From Deltaproteobacteria bacterium (GTDB lineage: Bacteria; Desulfobacterota; Desulfovibrionia; Desulfovibrionales; Desulfovibrionaceae), in contig JAJBSY010000349.1 of NCBI GenBank assembly GCA_020861205.1, positions 1 to 8,518 of the forward strand: a DNA stretch of 8,518 nucleotides, given 5' to 3'. A program made the position numbers and the translations under genes. Below, piece after piece: positions 6,164 through 8,518 of this stretch (position 1 is its first letter; each line of letters opens with the position of its first letter). Below the pieces are notes generated by a model. The model was not told the DNA's origin. It made no database searches and was given only the letters and a program-made list of their open reading frames with translations.

Positions 6164-6527
6164 AGCGGAAGGGAGCAAACATGATGGGTGGGGAGAATCG
6201 TGGGATACCGGCGATTGCTCACGGAGCAGTTTCGCGACCGCTGGCCCTCTCGTACAGAGCGGCGGCTTAAACCCTACGGAAACAGAAAACGTTGTCCCAA
6301 GCGTGTGTTGCGAATTGCGGAGAAAGCAGATGGGCGGGCGGCCCGTCGCCGGGCAAGCGAGCAATAGATGTCCGGGAAGGTCGCTGCAAAGCGAATTAGA
6401 CCTTAGGGCGCGTTTCGCCTTTCCATTGGAAGCACGGCGGGATCTACTCCGCCTCGGGGATGGGCTGACATCGCCGGAGGATTGCCGGATATCACACCTG
6501 GCTGCGGCGTAATACAGGGGGAGCTCG
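6164..6527. other. 364-nt gap without a convincing gene; possible remnant
   Basis: This is by far the largest gap in the rightward cluster. Two short frames have ribosome-like sequences. The first runs 6181-6270 (29 codons plus stop; GGGAG five bases before ATGATG). The second runs 6330-6512 (60 codons; GGAG seven bases before the ATG) and stops 15 nt before the next gene. Neither peptide resembles a family I know, and the second uses rare Arg codons (AGA, AGG), so both are doubtful. I see no insertion-sequence ends, tRNA or intrinsic terminator. The only compact structure is GGCG/CGCC near 6409-6421. The gap may hold a promoter for the downstream pair of genes, or decayed coding sequence. 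Confidence 0.3.
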
Positions 6528-7655
6528 ATGAAAATAACCAAGGTTGAAGCAACAGGGCTGTATTATCGGTTGCGGAAACCATATTACACATCCCAGCGCG
6601 CCACTGACAGCAGAAGTTGCATCCTTGTTTTCGTGCATACGGATGAAGGTATTGTCGGAATAGGCGAATCAGACTGCGCCGGCGGACCTCTTGAAAGTAC
6701 CGTGACGGTAATTGAGCAAGAAATTGCGCCTGTTGTTACGGGCAAGGATCCGTTCGCGGTGGAGGCGATATGGCGGGAAATGTATCAATCAAGAATCCAG
6801 CACGGCAGACGGGGGATTCTGATGCACGCCATGAGCGGCATTGATATCGCCCTTTGGGACATCATCGGGAAAGCGGCCAAGTTGCCACTTTACAAAATCT
6901 TGGGAGCCAATTCGTCCAGATTGAGAACCTATGCCAGCGGCGGTTATTACATGGGAGATCTTGATGACAGACTCGGCATGACAGGTCTTTTGGAGAACCT
7001 GGAGAGTTCGCTGGAGAAAGGATTCGTGGATTATAAGATGAAGATCGGCAGGCTTTCGGTGGAGGCTGATATGAATCGGGTTCGCGAGGTCAGGAAAAGG
7101 CTGCCGGACGATGGAGAACTGATGGTGGATTCCAACTTCGTCTATGATCTCCCGGCTGCGCTTAAATGCATACCGTATCTTGAAGAGCTGGAAGTGAAAT
7201 TTTGGGAAGAGCCGCTCCATGTGGATAATCCGGAGGACGCCGCGTATCTGGCAACAAAAACCCGAATTCCACTTGCCGGATCGGAAAATGAAACCAGCAT
7301 GTTCGGCTTCCGGGATATTATGAGCAAAAACGCCGCGTATTATTTACAGCCGAACGTTTCCCGCACCGGCGGCATAACCGCGCTGAAAAAGATCGCCGGT
7401 ATGGCGGAGGCATGGAATAGGGTGATCGCCCCCCATTGTTATTCCACGATGATAAACATTGTCGCAACCATGCATGTTTTGGCCTCCATTCCCAATGGAC
7501 TGTTTCTGGAGTGGGACGCGAACGAAACTCCTTTCCGCGAAGACCTTATTGCGCAGTCCTTCACCATTGACGGGGGCTATGTCAACCTTCAGGACGGACC
7601 GGGACTCGGGATCGAACTCAATATGGATACGGTCAACAAATACAGGAAATGTTGA
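6528..7655 (+). CDS. Enolase-superfamily protein, mandelate racemase-like (enolase B)
   Basis: A 375-residue mandelate racemase/muconate lactonizing enzyme-family protein, full length. The capping domain is about 1-125, followed by the barrel. The metal ligands D201, E227 (WEEP) and E253 (AGSENE) keep the 26/26 spacing of mandelate racemase. K170-M-K172 is the KxK motif, with the second Lys 29 residues before the first metal ligand as in mandelate racemase. H303 (APHCYST) is the His of the His-Asp dyad, but its partner is N276 (QPNVSRTGG) rather than Asp. E328 lies in LEWD (327-330). It is therefore an MR-subgroup racemase, epimerase or dehydratase with a changed dyad. The ribosome site AGGGGGAG lies four bases before the ATG. 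It is not a recent copy of enolase A: the strand-2 motif, loops and C-termini differ. It follows the 364-nt gap and precedes the TTT binding protein, so it may act on the transported acid. The substrate is unknown. Confidence 0.92.
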   Translation: MKITKVEATGLYYRLRKPYYTSQRATDSRSCILVFVHTDEGIVGIGESDCAGGPLESTVTVIEQEIAPVVTGKDPFAVEAIWREMYQSRIQHGRRGILMHAMSGIDIALWDIIGKAAKLPLYKILGANSSRLRTYASGGYYMGDLDDRLGMTGLLENLESSLEKGFVDYKMKIGRLSVEADMNRVREVRKRLPDDGELMVDSNFVYDLPAALKCIPYLEELEVKFWEEPLHVDNPEDAAYLATKTRIPLAGSENETSMFGFRDIMSKNAAYYLQPNVSRTGGITALKKIAGMAEAWNRVIAPHCYSTMINIVATMHVLASIPNGLFLEWDANETPFREDLIAQSFTIDGGYVNLQDGPGLGIELNMDTVNKYRKC

Positions 7656-7684
7656 AGCTGAGGATGCTACACGTAAAATGATGT

Positions 7685-7699
7685 GCTCGATATCCGAGC
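7685..7699 (+). other. Small hairpin upstream of the TTT binding-protein gene
   Basis: GCTCG (7685-7689) pairs with CGAGC (7695-7699) around ATATC in the 70-nt spacer between enolase B and the binding-protein gene. No T-tract follows, so it is not a standard terminator. Such a stem could protect the abundant binding-protein mRNA from 3' to 5' decay. It is short and may be chance. Confidence 0.25.
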
Positions 7700-7725
7700 G
7701 GCATGTAACCGAAGGAGGAGGGGAT

Positions 7726-8518
7726 ATGTATTTACGCCGTAAAATTTTCCATCTGTGCATCATGGCGCTATGCCTTGGCACGGCGCTACCGTCCGTGGCC
7801 TATGCGGCTGCTGCCTGGCCCAAATCAACAATCAAGGTAATCGTGCCCTTCGCCGCGGGCGCAGCAAACGACCTTGTAACCCGCACGATCGCCCCGGAAC
7901 TGAGCAAGATCCTCGGTGTCCCGGTTGTAGTGGAAAATGTGCCCGGGGCAAGCGGTTCTATCGGCTTGAACAGGCTGGCCCACGCCAAGCCGGATGGGTA
8001 CACCCTCGCGGTTGCCGCCCAGGGGTCCGCTACCGTGACCGCGAACTTCAACAACGTCGGGTACACCACCAAAGAGTTCGCGCCGATCTGCCAGATAGTC
8101 AACCTGGACCAGAGTATCTACGTCAGCAAGGCCGGCAGCATTAAAACGCTGAAGGAGCTTCTTGACAAGGCGGAGAAAGAGCAACTGGCGTATGCCATCC
8201 CGGGAATACACGCAGCTCCTCGTCTCACGGTGGAAAGCCTGATGCACGCCGTCGGAAAACCCAAACTCATGGCCCTTGTGCCATTCACGGGGGGCAGCGA
8301 GGTCGTCGCCGCCGTACTGTCCGGAAAAGTCGCGGCCGGCGGCAGCCCTCTGCAGGACATAGTTCCCTATATCAAGAACGGTAGCCTCCTTGTCCTCGCC
8401 ATCGCGGCCCCGGAACGGGATCCGGACTTTCCGGATATCCCAACCCTCAAAGAACTCGGTTATCCGATTGAGCTGGGTACGTGGTTCGGCCTCACCGCAC
8501 CGGCCAAAACGCCGCCAG
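7726..8518 (+). CDS. Tripartite tricarboxylate transporter (TctC/Bug-family) periplasmic binding protein, 5' part
   Basis: An open frame of 264 codons runs off the window edge. Bug-family proteins are usually about 320 residues, so roughly 80% is present. The N-terminus is a Sec signal peptide: RRK (4-6), a hydrophobic core (about 8-22) and an A-x-A cleavage site near AYA (25-27). The mature protein begins with the family pattern WPKSTIKVIVPFAAG (31-45). It continues with LGVPVVVENVPGASGSIG (63-80), AKPDGYTL (87-94), VPFTGGSE (185-192) and a DIPTLKELGYP segment (237-247). The usual AGGxxD ligand loop reads AGAAND (44-49), so one conserved Gly is Ala. GGAGGAGGGG provides a very strong ribosome site just before the ATG. 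In TTT systems this protein delivers a carboxylate to the TctA/TctB membrane pair, which are not in the window and may follow. Its position suggests it supplies the substrate of this cluster, though orphan Bug proteins are common. Confidence 0.94.
   Translation, partial: MYLRRKIFHLCIMALCLGTALPSVAYAAAAWPKSTIKVIVPFAAGAANDLVTRTIAPELSKILGVPVVVENVPGASGSIGLNRLAHAKPDGYTLAVAAQGSATVTANFNNVGYTTKEFAPICQIVNLDQSIYVSKAGSIKTLKELLDKAEKEQLAYAIPGIHAAPRLTVESLMHAVGKPKLMALVPFTGGSEVVAAVLSGKVAAGGSPLQDIVPYIKNGSLLVLAIAAPERDPDFPDIPTLKELGYPIELGTWFGLTAPAKTPP

Noticed and set aside
5735..6541. Long open frame antisense to the RidA gene and the following gap
   Set aside because: No recognisable domain, low-complexity basic stretches, and it covers a clear gene on the other strand. 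It does not explain the gap.
1..8518. CRISPR arrays, tRNA/rRNA genes, insertion sequences, phage or defence genes
   Set aside because: No regularly spaced repeats, cloverleaf sequences, transposase-like proteins or terminal repeats were seen on either strand.

Overview
This window looks like a carboxylate-catabolism locus from a Gram-negative bacterium. Coding regions are moderately GC-rich, Shine-Dalgarno sequences are strong, genes are tightly packed, and there is an exported binding protein of the tripartite tricarboxylate transporter (TTT/Bug) type. An IclR regulator next to a TTT binding protein is common in Proteobacteria (Burkholderiales, Desulfovibrionaceae and others). The sequence alone does not fix the genus, and I do not try to.

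Layout. 1-158 is non-coding. 159-914 (minus) is an IclR-family regulator. 915-1224 is an AT-rich divergent control region with a plausible sigma70 promoter and two similar 17-bp operator-like palindromes. From 1225 rightward runs a co-directional cluster: an enolase-superfamily acid-sugar dehydratase (enolase A, 1225-2421); two fumarylacetoacetate-hydrolase-fold proteins that match the two halves of bifunctional HpaG (2436-3236 and 3233-4021, ATGA overlap); HpaH-type 2-oxo-alkenedioate hydratase (4089-4892); HpaI-type class II pyruvate aldolase (4902-5666); and a RidA-family protein (5777-6163). After a 364-nt stretch with no convincing gene come a second, divergent enolase-superfamily protein (enolase B, 6528-7655) and the 5' part of a TTT solute-binding protein (7726 to the window edge).

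How the genes may work together. HpaG1-HpaG2-HpaH-HpaI is the lower half of the homoprotocatechuate (3,4-dihydroxyphenylacetate) meta-cleavage pathway. It decarboxylates and isomerises a C8 tricarboxylate, hydrates the C7 oxo-enedioate, and cleaves it to pyruvate and succinate semialdehyde. The upstream enzymes of that pathway (HpaB/C monooxygenase, HpaD ring-cleavage dioxygenase, HpaE semialdehyde dehydrogenase, HpaF isomerase) are absent here. In their place are two enolase-superfamily enzymes, a RidA-type imine/enamine hydrolase and a carboxylate-uptake protein.

The most interesting possibility is that the lower meta-cleavage module has been reused for a non-aromatic, perhaps polyhydroxy or dicarboxylic, substrate. 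In that model the substrate is captured by the TTT binding protein, prepared by the dehydratases, and induces the operon through the IclR protein. This is inference; the individual family assignments are much firmer than the pathway.
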